38,490 bases of DNA. Source: a virus. Below the pieces are notes generated by a model, which worked only from the letters and a program-made list of their open reading frames with translations, ran no database searches and had not been told where the DNA came from. Location: positions 1 to 38,490 of the IMG/VR virus record IMGVR_UViG_3300031356_000002; one strand, 5' to 3'. Position numbers and translations under genes: made by a program. Below are positions 29,310 to 36,218 of the stretch, one piece after another. Numbering within the stretch: the stretch's first letter is position 1; every line of letters begins with the position of its first letter.

Positions 29310-32300
29310 CTACTCCACTACGGGAGCCAATGTACATCGGCAGTTGCTTATGCCGATGCCTTCTGTTATAATGAGGCCGTTCACAGATTGGAGGTCGTAC
29401 ACATGTCCCGTGAAATTCCGATTCCGAACCTCGACGACCTCGTCGAGCAGTACCAGGCCGGGAAGTCGCTCAAGAAGATCAGCGACGAGACCGGCTACGG
29501 CCGCAACGTCCTCTTTAATCGCTTCAGGAAATGCGGCGTCAAGATGCGAGGCCGATCCGAAGCTGAACTCGTCAAGTGGCAGGCACTCAAGGGCGACCGT
29601 TCTGCTGTCCTTCGCCAATGCGGTGCTGCTTGGAAGGCCAAGGCCAAGCTGCCCGATCCCGGCAATGCAAGCACCTCTCGCGTCGCTGGCGATTCTGCCG
29701 TCGCCAACCGAGCAGCTGGCAGATACGCGGCCCAGACCCAAATCTACCCCTGGGAAGATGTCTTCCACGCCTTTCTCAATGGGGCGGGGTATCCCTTCGA
29801 GAAGCAACGAGCCGTCGGCCCATACAACCTCGACCTCTCCACGAAGTCCCCGCCCGTCGCCGTGGAAGTCGTCCGGCAGCCCGCGGCGTCTTTCAACAAG
29901 CCCCTTGTCGGACACGTCAGCAGCCAATCGCAACGCCTCAAATACATCCTCGATCAGGGCTGGTTCGTGATATATCTGATCGCGACCTACAGAAATGAAT
30001 CCCGGACCTTCAGCCTGGACGTTGTAGGCCAGCAACTTCTCGCCCTGGTGCAGCGAGCCGGCAGCGACGAATCCGTCTTCGGTAAGTATGCGGTGCTGTG
30101 GGGTCACGGTGAGCCGCCGGCCGCCTCTCGTTATGATTTCGCAGACCTGCCCGCCGTAATAGGCTTTGGTGCCAGCGATGAATCGCCCTTCGACTAGCTG
30201 GCCGGGCAAGATACAGTTGCATCGTTCGGCCGCCGGCAGCGAGTGATGGCCGGGGTACGGCGCTACGTGCCCGCCCACGTCCCACTTGCCCACCGGGTAG
30301 TCGCCCGGGGCCCTCGCCCCGTTTAGGGCCGCGTGGCTGCCCCGCGTGTACTGGTCGATGATCGCCATCCACTCCATGCCGTCCGTCACGCCGTCGTTGA
30401 ATAGTTGTTCTTGTTGGGCCGCTTGACCGCAATTCAGAGCGCCTGTGACCTCTGTCCTGGCTATCAGCAGGGCCCGCCGCCGCGACGCCTCGCTGCCTAG
30501 CACGGCATTCGTGCCGAACACCGTCCCCGGCGGGAACACCCCCGGGTCGACCACCGGCACCGTCGGGGCGTCGCCTACCCTCGCGGCCAAGTAGTGCAGC
30601 GACTCGCCGTTCTGCACGCCCTCGGATAGCGTCGCGGCCAGCTTCGCCCGCGTCGTCTGCTGCACGTCCGGCCAGTAGGGCCGCGACAGCAATGTCTCCA
30701 GCTCGCCGTCGATCTTGGCCCGCACGGCTGGCGTCAACTCGACCATCAGCTCCTCGGCGCTCGGCCCGGCCTTCGTCGCCTTGACCTGCTCCATCGTCCG
30801 CACCGCCCCGACGGCCGCGGCCCGCTCCAGGTGCGGCCGGCAGACCTCCACCAGCCGCTCCTCCCACTCGTCCGGGTCGAATATCACCTCGACCAGCCCG
30901 CCGGCGTCCCCCGCCGCCTTCTCCAGCTCCCCCAGCACCTCGTACAGCCGGGCCGTCACCGAGTCCCGCTGCTCTAAGAATAATGTATGCACCGCCTCCA
31001 GCAGCCCCGCCTCGTGCCGGCTGTGGGCCTTCAGCCACGCCTTGACCCGCGCCTCCTGGTCAAGTGCCATGGAAATGTCCGGCGGCTCGTCCGCCGACTT
31101 CCCTGACGACACTACAGCCGGCAGGGGCATCGGCGGGGCGGCCACCGCGTCGCCGCCGTCCATCGGCTCCAGGTTGAGGTGGGTCAGCGCGCCCCTCAGC
31201 TCGTCCTTCGTCACGCTGCCGTACTTCGCCGCCAGGTCAAGGTCCCGCCGCCGCTCGTCCCGGTCGTCAGGCACGTACGGCTCGATCCACACCCGCAGCC
31301 GCTCGCCCTCGACGGCCACGATCGGGCCCAGGCTTCGGGTCAGCACCTCGCTGACCAGCTCGATCTTCGGGTTCACGGTGTGGTCGGCGAAGTGCCTCCG
31401 GGCGGCATAGCTCGACGCCCGGTTCACCTTCTCGATCTCGCCCGCGATCACCGGGTTCGTCCCGTGCCCCAGAAAGATGCGGTCCTTCGTCACCTTGCCG
31501 CTGTCGGTGAAATCCATCTCGTTCGGCTTGTTCGAGAGCGGCTTGATGTCATGGATCAGCCGGTCGAGGATGATCGGCAGGCCATACTGGGCCGTCTGCG
31601 TGTAGAGCCGCTTGAACTCCGCGTAGAGCTGCTGCCTCTGCCCGTGCTCCAGCACGGGCCGCCCCAGGTTCTCGCCATCCTCGGTCACGTCGCCGACGAC
31701 CAGGGCGTGCTTCGGGAACGGGGCGTTGAGGAAGGTGTTAGCCTGCGCGTCCTGCATCGCCTCGTCCGCCGACATCGCCCTCGATTGCGTCATGGCCGGC
31801 GAGGTGCAGCCCAGTGGGTCGGCCAGGTCAGGGTAATGGAAGTAGACCACCTCATCGTTCGGGATCTCCTCCGGCTCGCCCTGGCCGCCAGGCGTGATCG
31901 ACCACGCGGCGAACGGCTTGCGGTCCCTGTGTACCGGCTCGAACCACAGCGACGGAACCGGCCAGATCACCGGCCCGTCCTCGCCCGCCACGATCCACCA
32001 TAGGTGCTCGCCGGCGATCTCCAGCGACGCGATCAGGATGTACAGCAGGTGCCACCTCGTCATCACCGGGTTCGGGTTCGCGATCGCGTCCAACAACGGG
32101 TGCGTCTCGTATTGCTCGACCTCGGCCTGCTTCAACCAACCCGGCAGCGATGCCTTCGTCGCCAGCCTGCCTGACCGCGGCCTCTCCATCGGGCCCAGCT
32201 CCCGGCCCACCCCTACCGGCTGCCCGGCGATCGTCTGGGCTATCGGCCGGATCGCGGCGTAGGTCCAGCCACGGTAGTGGCCGTACATCTCCCGCTCCAC

Positions 32301-32462
32301 GGCGCCCTCCCCGAACAGGCCCGTCGATAGCTGCGACTCGCCGAGCACGACGCCGCCGCCCGCCATCAGCGACTGCCTCGACGGGACCGCCGCCCGGTGC
32401 CGGAACACGGCCTGTTCGGTCCTGTCCCGGCTCTCCCTCAGCGTGTCAGCGATGGCTCCCAT
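29310..32462 (-). CDS. Portal protein fused to Mu gpF-like minor head protein, interrupted by an intein (1050 aa precursor)
   Basis: ATG 32462 has GGAGG eight bases upstream. Residues 1 to about 430 look like an HK97-type portal (HYRGWTYAAIRPIAQTIAG, then LDAIANPNPVMTRWHLLYIL, NDEVVYFHYPD and FLGHGTNPVIAGEIEKVNRA). Residues from about 520 form a gpF/SPP1 gp7-like head morphogenesis domain (ALLIARTEVTGALNCGQA, GMEWMAIIDQYTRGSHAALN, YPGHHSLPAAERCN). The canonical ending CNCRCTLAP is split between N749 and C1041 by a 291-residue intein. Excision would give a 759-residue protein ending CNCRCTLAPVVE. Portal and minor head protein are usually separate genes. The portal forms the DNA channel at one capsid vertex. 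Confidence 0.88.
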   Translation of the reverse strand: MGAIADTLRESRDRTEQAVFRHRAAVPSRQSLMAGGGVVLGESQLSTGLFGEGAVEREMYGHYRGWTYAAIRPIAQTIAGQPVGVGRELGPMERPRSGRLATKASLPGWLKQAEVEQYETHPLLDAIANPNPVMTRWHLLYILIASLEIAGEHLWWIVAGEDGPVIWPVPSLWFEPVHRDRKPFAAWSITPGGQGEPEEIPNDEVVYFHYPDLADPLGCTSPAMTQSRAMSADEAMQDAQANTFLNAPFPKHALVVGDVTEDGENLGRPVLEHGQRQQLYAEFKRLYTQTAQYGLPIILDRLIHDIKPLSNKPNEMDFTDSGKVTKDRIFLGHGTNPVIAGEIEKVNRASSYAARRHFADHTVNPKIELVSEVLTRSLGPIVAVEGERLRVWIEPYVPDDRDERRRDLDLAAKYGSVTKDELRGALTHLNLEPMDGGDAVAAPPMPLPAVVSSGKSADEPPDISMALDQEARVKAWLKAHSRHEAGLLEAVHTLFLEQRDSVTARLYEVLGELEKAAGDAGGLVEVIFDPDEWEERLVEVCRPHLERAAAVGAVRTMEQVKATKAGPSAEELMVELTPAVRAKIDGELETLLSRPYWPDVQQTTRAKLAATLSEGVQNGESLHYLAARVGDAPTVPVVDPGVFPPGTVFGTNAVLGSEASRRRALLIARTEVTGALNCGQAAQQEQLFNDGVTDGMEWMAIIDQYTRGSHAALNGARAPGDYPVGKWDVGGHVAPYPGHHSLPAAERCNCILPGQLVEGRFIAGTKAYYGGQVCEIITRGGRRLTVTPQHRILTEDGFVAAGSLHQGEKLLAYNVQAEGPGFISVGRDQIYHEPALIEDVFEALRLAADVSDKGLVERRRGLPDDFHGDGRGLRGEVEVVWADGSLLLEGIPRPIEKGVEDIFPGVDLGLGRVSASCSVGDGRIASDARGACIAGIGQLGLGLPSSTALAKDSRTVALECLPLDEFSFGSASHLDAAFPEAIKEDVAAVAGLVADLLERLPGLVLLDEVVEVRNRNFTGHVYDLQSVNGLIITEGIGISNCRCTLAPVVE
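29344..29372 (+). promoter_or_regulatory. Consensus promoter for the antisense nuclease gene
   Basis: TTGCTT (29344-29349), a 17-nt spacer and TATAAT (29367-29372) form a near-consensus sigma-70 promoter on the plus strand. It overlaps codons for the intein C-terminus and the splice junction residues (intein ends at 29343). GGAGG at 29390-29394 is eight bases before ATG 29403. The gene can thus be expressed independently of the minus-strand late transcript. Confidence 0.72.
29403..30197 (+). CDS. Putative homing endonuclease (HTH plus PD-(D/E)XK/Vsr-like), antisense inside the intein (264 aa)
   Basis: ATG 29403 has GGAGG at ideal distance and its own promoter. Residues about 10-50 form a helix-turn-helix (LVEQYQAGKSLKKISDETGY then NVLFNRFRKCGVKMRGRSEAE). 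Residues 115-200 resemble a Vsr/EDxHD-type PD-(D/E)XK nuclease: PWEDVFHAFLNGAGYPFEKQ, then GPYNLDLS with candidate Asp144, VAVEVV with candidate Glu155, and RLKYILDQGWFVIYLI. It begins 60 nt inside one intein boundary and stops 18 nt inside the other. Every codon is the exact reverse complement of an intein codon. It would cut intein-free alleles of the minor head gene and drive intein homing. Activity is inferred. Confidence 0.78.
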   Translation: MSREIPIPNLDDLVEQYQAGKSLKKISDETGYGRNVLFNRFRKCGVKMRGRSEAELVKWQALKGDRSAVLRQCGAAWKAKAKLPDPGNASTSRVAGDSAVANRAAGRYAAQTQIYPWEDVFHAFLNGAGYPFEKQRAVGPYNLDLSTKSPPVAVEVVRQPAASFNKPLVGHVSSQSQRLKYILDQGWFVIYLIATYRNESRTFSLDVVGQQLLALVQRAGSDESVFGKYAVLWGHGEPPAASRYDFADLPAVIGFGASDESPFD

Positions 32463-32478
32463 CGGCTCGTCCTCCCGT

Positions 32479-32775
32479 TCAGGGCTTGCCCCCCTCCGCG
32501 ATACGCTTGGCCGCCGCGGAGATGTCGGCCTCGTAGTGACTGCGAATTCGCTCCACCGCTGTCGATAGCACCTTTCGCTCCATCACCGCCGCGTCGGCCT
32601 CCGCCACCGCCTCCCTCGCCCGCGTCTCGGCGGCCTCGACCCGCGTCTCCGCCTCGGCCCGTGCCTCGTCCAGGGCGGCCTCCAGCCGGCCCACCTCGCG
32701 GGCCAGACGCCTTTCCCCGGACGAGGCGCGTCGCCGGTTCAGCCACCGCAGCATCGTCGCCCACAAATGCCTCAT
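32479..32775 (-). CDS. Small coiled-coil protein (98 aa)
   Basis: The N-terminus is basic and aromatic (MRHLWATMLRWLNRRRAS), followed by a long Ala/Glu/Arg-rich helix with heptad-like spacing (RLEAALDEARAEAETRVEAA). It lacks a clear ribosome-binding site. ATG 32775 coincides with the predicted transcription start of the promoter-like sequence at 32782-32811, so a leaderless message is possible; ATG 32754 is an alternative. It lies 17 bases before the portal gene. It could be a head accessory or membrane-associated coiled coil. Confidence 0.6.
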   Translation of the reverse strand: MRHLWATMLRWLNRRRASSGERRLAREVGRLEAALDEARAEAETRVEAAETRAREAVAEADAAVMERKVLSTAVERIRSHYEADISAAAKRIAEGGKP

Positions 32776-32781
32776 GCGCTA

Positions 32782-32811
32782 AGTTTACCCATCCGCGACG
32801 GAGCTGGTCAA
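32782..32811 (-). promoter_or_regulatory. Promoter candidate TTGACC-N18-TAAACT
   Basis: TTGACC (32811-32806) and TAAACT (32787-32782) are separated by 18 nt upstream of the coiled-coil and portal genes. The -35 lies within one arm of a 12-bp inverted repeat, which could be an operator. The -10 matches only four of six consensus positions. Confidence 0.38.
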
Positions 32812-32844
32812 GTGGAGTTCCGAAGTTCAGTGCCACTCGACCAG
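32804..32844. repeat. 12-bp inverted repeat in the portal-upstream gap
   Basis: CTGGTCAAGTGG (32804-32815) and CCACTCGACCAG (32833-32844) are complementary at 11 of 12 positions, with a 17-nt spacer. The remaining ~140-base gap (32776-32916) otherwise holds no gene. A repressor/activator site or an RNA hairpin are both possible. Confidence 0.5.
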
Positions 32845-32916
32845 TCCGGCGCCAGCCCCCTACGGAAAGGGGATAAGCAAAACGGACCGCTCAGCCTTGC
32901 CGCTCGACCGGGCTGT

Positions 32917-33775
32917 TCATTCCGGGACCTCGTCCCACGTCCGACCGTCCAGCTTGCGACCAGCACGCTTGCGGCCGACGCGAAAACTTGACCTGGCAAT
33001 GTTGTGCCAGTAGTGTCGGTCGTAGTCTGCCAGAACAACGGCGGTCTCTATGTCCAAAGCATTCACGGGTGCCCATTCGCCCCATTGCTTAAAGAAGAAG
33101 GGCACATGCGCGCGCCGGCAGGCGTCACGGATTCGGCGAGCCCAGTCAGGCCGCATCGGCCGGGCCTGCGGACCGGACTCGCCACCCACGATCACCCAGT
33201 TAATCCAATCCCCCAGGCAGGACAGCTCGACGGGCCCCAGCAGCGGCTCGACGGACACGAATCGCAGCGCCGCCTTCGTGTCGATCAGATGTGCGATGCG
33301 GGGGTAGCAGATCGCGTCTTCGACGCTGACCCCGGCCCAGACGTTGGGTGGCAGGCCCCGGGGCCGATAACGCCGCTGCCAGCTCCTCATCGTGCTAGGC
33401 CGCTTCGTCAGGATCAGCCAGTCCAGCCAGGGCGTCCTCGCCCACAGTTTGGCCACCCGCTGAGCCGCGGCATCTTGCCTCCACGCAATCTCGTCGCGCC
33501 GGCTCCGCTCGAAGAAGTCCCCTAGCGACATCAGAAAGACCCGCCGACGCTGGCCCGCTTCCTCGGCCTTGCGGTTCCACGACAGCGGCTGCCTCCAGGT
33601 CGACTCGGCCGCGAAGACCCGTTCGCCGTAAGGCCCCATGGTGCCGAACTTCGCGGGCTGCCGGATGCAGTAGCGCTCGGCGTAGCAGTGGTCACAGCCA
33701 GCCGTCAGTTTGGCACAGCCTCTCCAGGGATTGAAACGTGTGGTGCGCCCATTGGATCTTCGTCTCTGCGCCCAT
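32917..33775 (-). pseudogene. DUF5131 (phage Gp37/Gp68-like) gene with 1-nt frameshift near its 5' end
   Basis: The body matches DUF5131: FNPWRGCAKLTAGCDHCYAE with a C-x7-C-x2-C cluster, then RVFLMSLGDFFE, LDWLILTKRPS, WAGVSVEDAICYPRI, WVIVGGESGPQARPM and FFFKQWGEW. Family members begin with an M..-K-(I/Q)-W-hhT motif. Here that start, MGAETKIQWAHHTF, is encoded from ATG 33775 with AAGGAGG eight bases upstream, but in another frame. One extra T in a TTT run (complement of 33734-33736) separates it from FNPWRGC. A GTG at 33783 keeps the body open but sits directly on the ribosome-binding site. It is thus either a recent mutation, a sequencing error or slippage. Family function is poorly defined (radical-SAM-like Cys cluster). 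Confidence 0.82.
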
Positions 33776-33796
33776 GACCACACCCTCCTTTCTGTT

Positions 33797-33860
33797 AAAG
33801 CACGGCGGGCCGAATTCCACTGATCGTCTTAATCACACTCTCCTCCCACCGCCTCAGCGG
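33797..33860. repeat. Left copies of two dispersed repeats
   Basis: AAAGCACGGCGGGCCG at 33797-33812 recurs exactly at 38406-38421. CCTCCCACCGCCTCAGCGG at 33842-33860 recurs with one change at 37419-37437. Both lie in the 112-base gap between the large terminase and the DUF5131 gene. This gap also holds a startless basic frame ending RWEESVIKTISGIRPAVL at 33795. Confidence 0.55.
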
Positions 33861-33895
33861 CAATTTCGTGCGACGCTCACAACAACCGCCCTCTA

Positions 33896-35689
33896 TTATA
33901 CCTCGTCGTCGCCCCAGAACTCGTCCCTCGTCCACGGCCTCTCCTCCCGGCCCCCGCCCCCCGGGCCGAATATCCGCTTCACGAGGTCCGACCGCTCCGG
34001 CTCCTCGCCGCCCGGCTCCGGCTTCGGCTCCGTCAGGACCAGGGGGCGGCCTACCGTCGGGGACAGCGGCCCGCCCCGCATCGCCCAGACCGCCAGGACC
34101 GCGCCGTCGCTCCGGTCCGGGGAGTGGCCCAGGATCTCCATCAGCGTCTGCTCCTTCGACTCCGGGGTTCGCTTGGTCTTCGGCGGCAGGTATAGCTTCC
34201 CCTCCCTGTCGTACCGCTTGGGGATCATCGGCAGCTCCTCGGCCAGGGCCTTGCACTGGTCATCCGATGGCATCGCCCAGCACCGCTCCCAGCGTCCGCC
34301 CTCCTCCACCCGCCGCCAGTTTGACGGGTTGCACACGCCCGAGAGGAGCCCGTACATCTCGGCCCGCCGGTTCTTGTACTGCCGCTTACGCCGCCTAGAG
34401 GCCGCCGCCCCGAAGTCCACTAGCTGCACCACCTGCCCGGCCCGCCGCATCGGGTCGCCCACGGCGTCCTGCCCGCCGCCCCCCGCGTCCACCGCCACCC
34501 GGCCCGGTGGGATATTGTGCAGCGTCATCAGCTCCCGCGTGATCTCCAGCATCTTTACCGTGTCCGGCAGACCGTACTTGTCCCGCATGATCTCCGGGTC
34601 CGCCACTCTCACTTCGACGATACCCATGGCGTCGATCACCACCCAGCAGACCAGGTCGCCGCGGCCGTGCGAGGCGTCCACCCCGAGCCAGCGGGGCAGG
34701 TTCTCCCGCCGCCAGTCGTGGTCGATCTCGTGCCACGCCTTGAATCCCTCCGCCAGCCACGCCTCCGGCACCCATACGGTGGCCTCGTCGCCCTCCGGCA
34801 GCAGCCCGCGCAGCCGCGTCCTCTTGTTGTACTCATCCCACTCGGCATCGTAGGCCACGTAGCTCGCGTAGGACATGATCCCCGGCAGCGGCGGTCGCGG
34901 CAGCGGCCCCTTGCGGCCCCGCTTCTCCCACTTGCGGCCGGCGGAGACGTTCGGCGTCTTCGCCCCGTCGATGTGGATCACCTTCCACCGCAGCCGGCCG
35001 GGATGGAGCCGGTCCGGCTCATCACCCGCCCGGATCTTGCGCGCAAAATAGCCCGCCATGTTCAGCGGGTTACCTACCACCAGCATCCGGTGGGCCTGCC
35101 CCTCCAGACCCTCGATGAACTTGTCCGAGATGCCGCTGGCCTCGTCCAATACCGCGAGCACCGTTGGCCCTCCGTCGTCCATCGGCGGCAGGTGTATCCC
35201 GTGCATCCCCTCCACATCGCGGGCCACCCGCAGCCTCACCCAGTCGTTACCATGCGGGCGTCTGTTCTCGTCGAGCCGCCGAAGCTCCATGTGGACCACG
35301 TCGATCCCCAGCAGCTCCCGGACCAGCATCGGGTCGCCGTTCGCGTTGGTAACCTGCTCGCCGTCCGGCCCTACCGCCGGCTCACGCAGCGCCGCGTCGA
35401 TCTCCCCCCACAGCGAGTCCCTTAGCTGCGGCTGGGTAATCGAGGTCCCGATAACCTTGCACGGGAACCGCGTGGCGTAGAATGACAGGATGAACCTCGC
35501 GGCAATCCAGCCCTTGCCGCTCTCGATCGACGAGTGGACGATCGTCCCGTAGTTCCGGGCCACCGACTCGGCGATCTCCCGCTGCTTCTGCCAGACCTTG
35601 ATCCCCGGCCACAGCCGCCGCATGAACTCCAGGGGCTCGTAGCGGTACCGGGTTAGCGACGCGGACCGCTGTTGGATCGACTCAGACAT
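33896..35689 (-). CDS. terL: Terminase large subunit (597 aa)
   Basis: The ATPase half has a P-loop-like SSIESGKGW near residues 53-61, preceded by a Q-motif region (KVWQKQREIAESVAR). Walker B is VLAVLDEASG, with D182 and E183. The C-terminal nuclease half has WLGVDASHGRGDLVCWVVID and RVAVDAGGGGQD, the paired acidic strands of the RNase H-like fold. It pumps and cuts DNA at the portal. It follows a small membrane protein gene with a TAG stop three bases before the AGGA-ATG start. The length is normal for the family. Confidence 0.9.
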   Translation of the reverse strand: MSESIQQRSASLTRYRYEPLEFMRRLWPGIKVWQKQREIAESVARNYGTIVHSSIESGKGWIAARFILSFYATRFPCKVIGTSITQPQLRDSLWGEIDAALREPAVGPDGEQVTNANGDPMLVRELLGIDVVHMELRRLDENRRPHGNDWVRLRVARDVEGMHGIHLPPMDDGGPTVLAVLDEASGISDKFIEGLEGQAHRMLVVGNPLNMAGYFARKIRAGDEPDRLHPGRLRWKVIHIDGAKTPNVSAGRKWEKRGRKGPLPRPPLPGIMSYASYVAYDAEWDEYNKRTRLRGLLPEGDEATVWVPEAWLAEGFKAWHEIDHDWRRENLPRWLGVDASHGRGDLVCWVVIDAMGIVEVRVADPEIMRDKYGLPDTVKMLEITRELMTLHNIPPGRVAVDAGGGGQDAVGDPMRRAGQVVQLVDFGAAASRRRKRQYKNRRAEMYGLLSGVCNPSNWRRVEEGGRWERCWAMPSDDQCKALAEELPMIPKRYDREGKLYLPPKTKRTPESKEQTLMEILGHSPDRSDGAVLAVWAMRGGPLSPTVGRPLVLTEPKPEPGGEEPERSDLVKRIFGPGGGGREERPWTRDEFWGDDEV

Positions 35690-35691
35690 TC

Positions 35692-35877
35692 CTATCTACG
35701 CCACAAGTACATATGCCACAAGTACAGCGGCCACAAGATGGCTGCCAGGGCAACGACCAACATCTGGGGGACCGGGCCGAAATGCCACCGCCGGGTCATC
35801 CCATACAGAAACACGACGACAACCCCGCCAACGTAGACGGAAACTATCCCCAACAAAATATACAGCAAGGTTACCAT
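35692..35877 (-). CDS. Small two-helix membrane protein (61 aa)
   Basis: ATG 35877 has GGGAGG about ten bases upstream. Two membrane helices are evident: LLYILLGIVSVYVGGVVVVFLYG and, after TRRWHFGPVP, MLVVALAAILWPLYLWHMYL. The connecting loop is short and basic. Size and topology fit a class II holin, but the position just before the large terminase is unusual for lysis genes. Other small phage membrane proteins are equally possible. Confidence 0.65.
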   Translation of the reverse strand: MVTLLYILLGIVSVYVGGVVVVFLYGMTRRWHFGPVPQMLVVALAAILWPLYLWHMYLWRR

Positions 35878-35920
35878 AGCTCACTTTCCTCCCAACGATG
35901 CGGCTAGTTGCTGGATCGAC

Positions 35921-36208
35921 TCAGAACCTCTTCTTTTTCCGGGCCACCTGGCGATGGGCGGTACGCTGCAACACGATGGGCCGCGGCCAGCCGTGGTGTG
36001 GGCTCGCCGTAGGCAGAGGTTGGAACTTGGGCGGGGCCTCGGGCAAGATCCTTTCGCCGCAGGCCAGCATGGCTTCCGCAGCGACCATCGCGGCCTCCCG
36101 ATACTTTACGCGACTGGCACAGGTCGCCGAGCACGTCCCCGTCGAGGTGCCTTCCGGCAAATCCCGGCAGGACGAACAATAAGTCTCGGGTTCTGGTGAA
36201 GCTATCAT
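35921..36208 (-). CDS. Small Cys-containing hypothetical protein (95 aa)
   Basis: ATG 36208 lies ten bases after the small terminase stop, with GAGGGA before it. The N-terminus has YCSSCRDLP and TCSATCASR, two Cys pairs 12 residues apart consistent with a zinc-binding fold. A helix AAMVAAEAMLACGERIL and a very basic end (RQVARKKKRF) follow. Located between the terminase subunits' genes; nucleic-acid binding is plausible but unproven. Confidence 0.6.
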   Translation of the reverse strand: MIASPEPETYCSSCRDLPEGTSTGTCSATCASRVKYREAAMVAAEAMLACGERILPEAPPKFQPLPTASPHHGWPRPIVLQRTAHRQVARKKKRF

Positions 36209-36218
36209 GGCCGATCCC

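Larger units (their letters stand above)
29343..30215 (-). mobile_element. Intein in the minor-head domain, carrying an antisense nuclease gene
   Basis: The element spans precursor residues C750 to N1040 and is followed by C1041. Block A is CILPGQLVEGRF. Block B is LTVTPQHRILTEDG with the TxxH motif (T787, H790). Block F is VVEVRNRNFTGHVYDLQSVN and the end is GIGISN followed by Cys. The penultimate residue is Ser instead of the usual His. No in-frame LAGLIDADG or HNH domain is visible between blocks B and F. Instead a complete gene for a DNA-binding putative nuclease lies on the opposite strand (29403-30197). The insertion point is the invariant CNC/RC motif of gpF-like proteins, a typical homing target. 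Confidence 0.87.

Noticed and set aside
29310-29312. Recoding of TAG as a sense codon throughout the phage
   Set aside because: Coding-like sequence follows two TAG codons, but other TAG stops are followed directly by ribosome-binding sites and starts (35692, 1024, 30195). Readthrough there would give nonsense, so genome-wide recoding is not supported.
29193-29402. Upstream extension of the antisense nuclease ORF
   Set aside because: This part precedes the promoter and the GGAGG at 29390-29394; recognisable sequence begins at MSREIPIP.
30010-31038. 342-codon minus-strand frame inside the portal gene
   Set aside because: Alternative frame of the portal/gpF gene with Gly/Arg/Ala-rich low-complexity translation.
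33895-33900. TATAAT at the end of the large terminase gene
   Set aside because: No acceptable -35 element at 16-18 nt upstream; likely chance around the stop codon.
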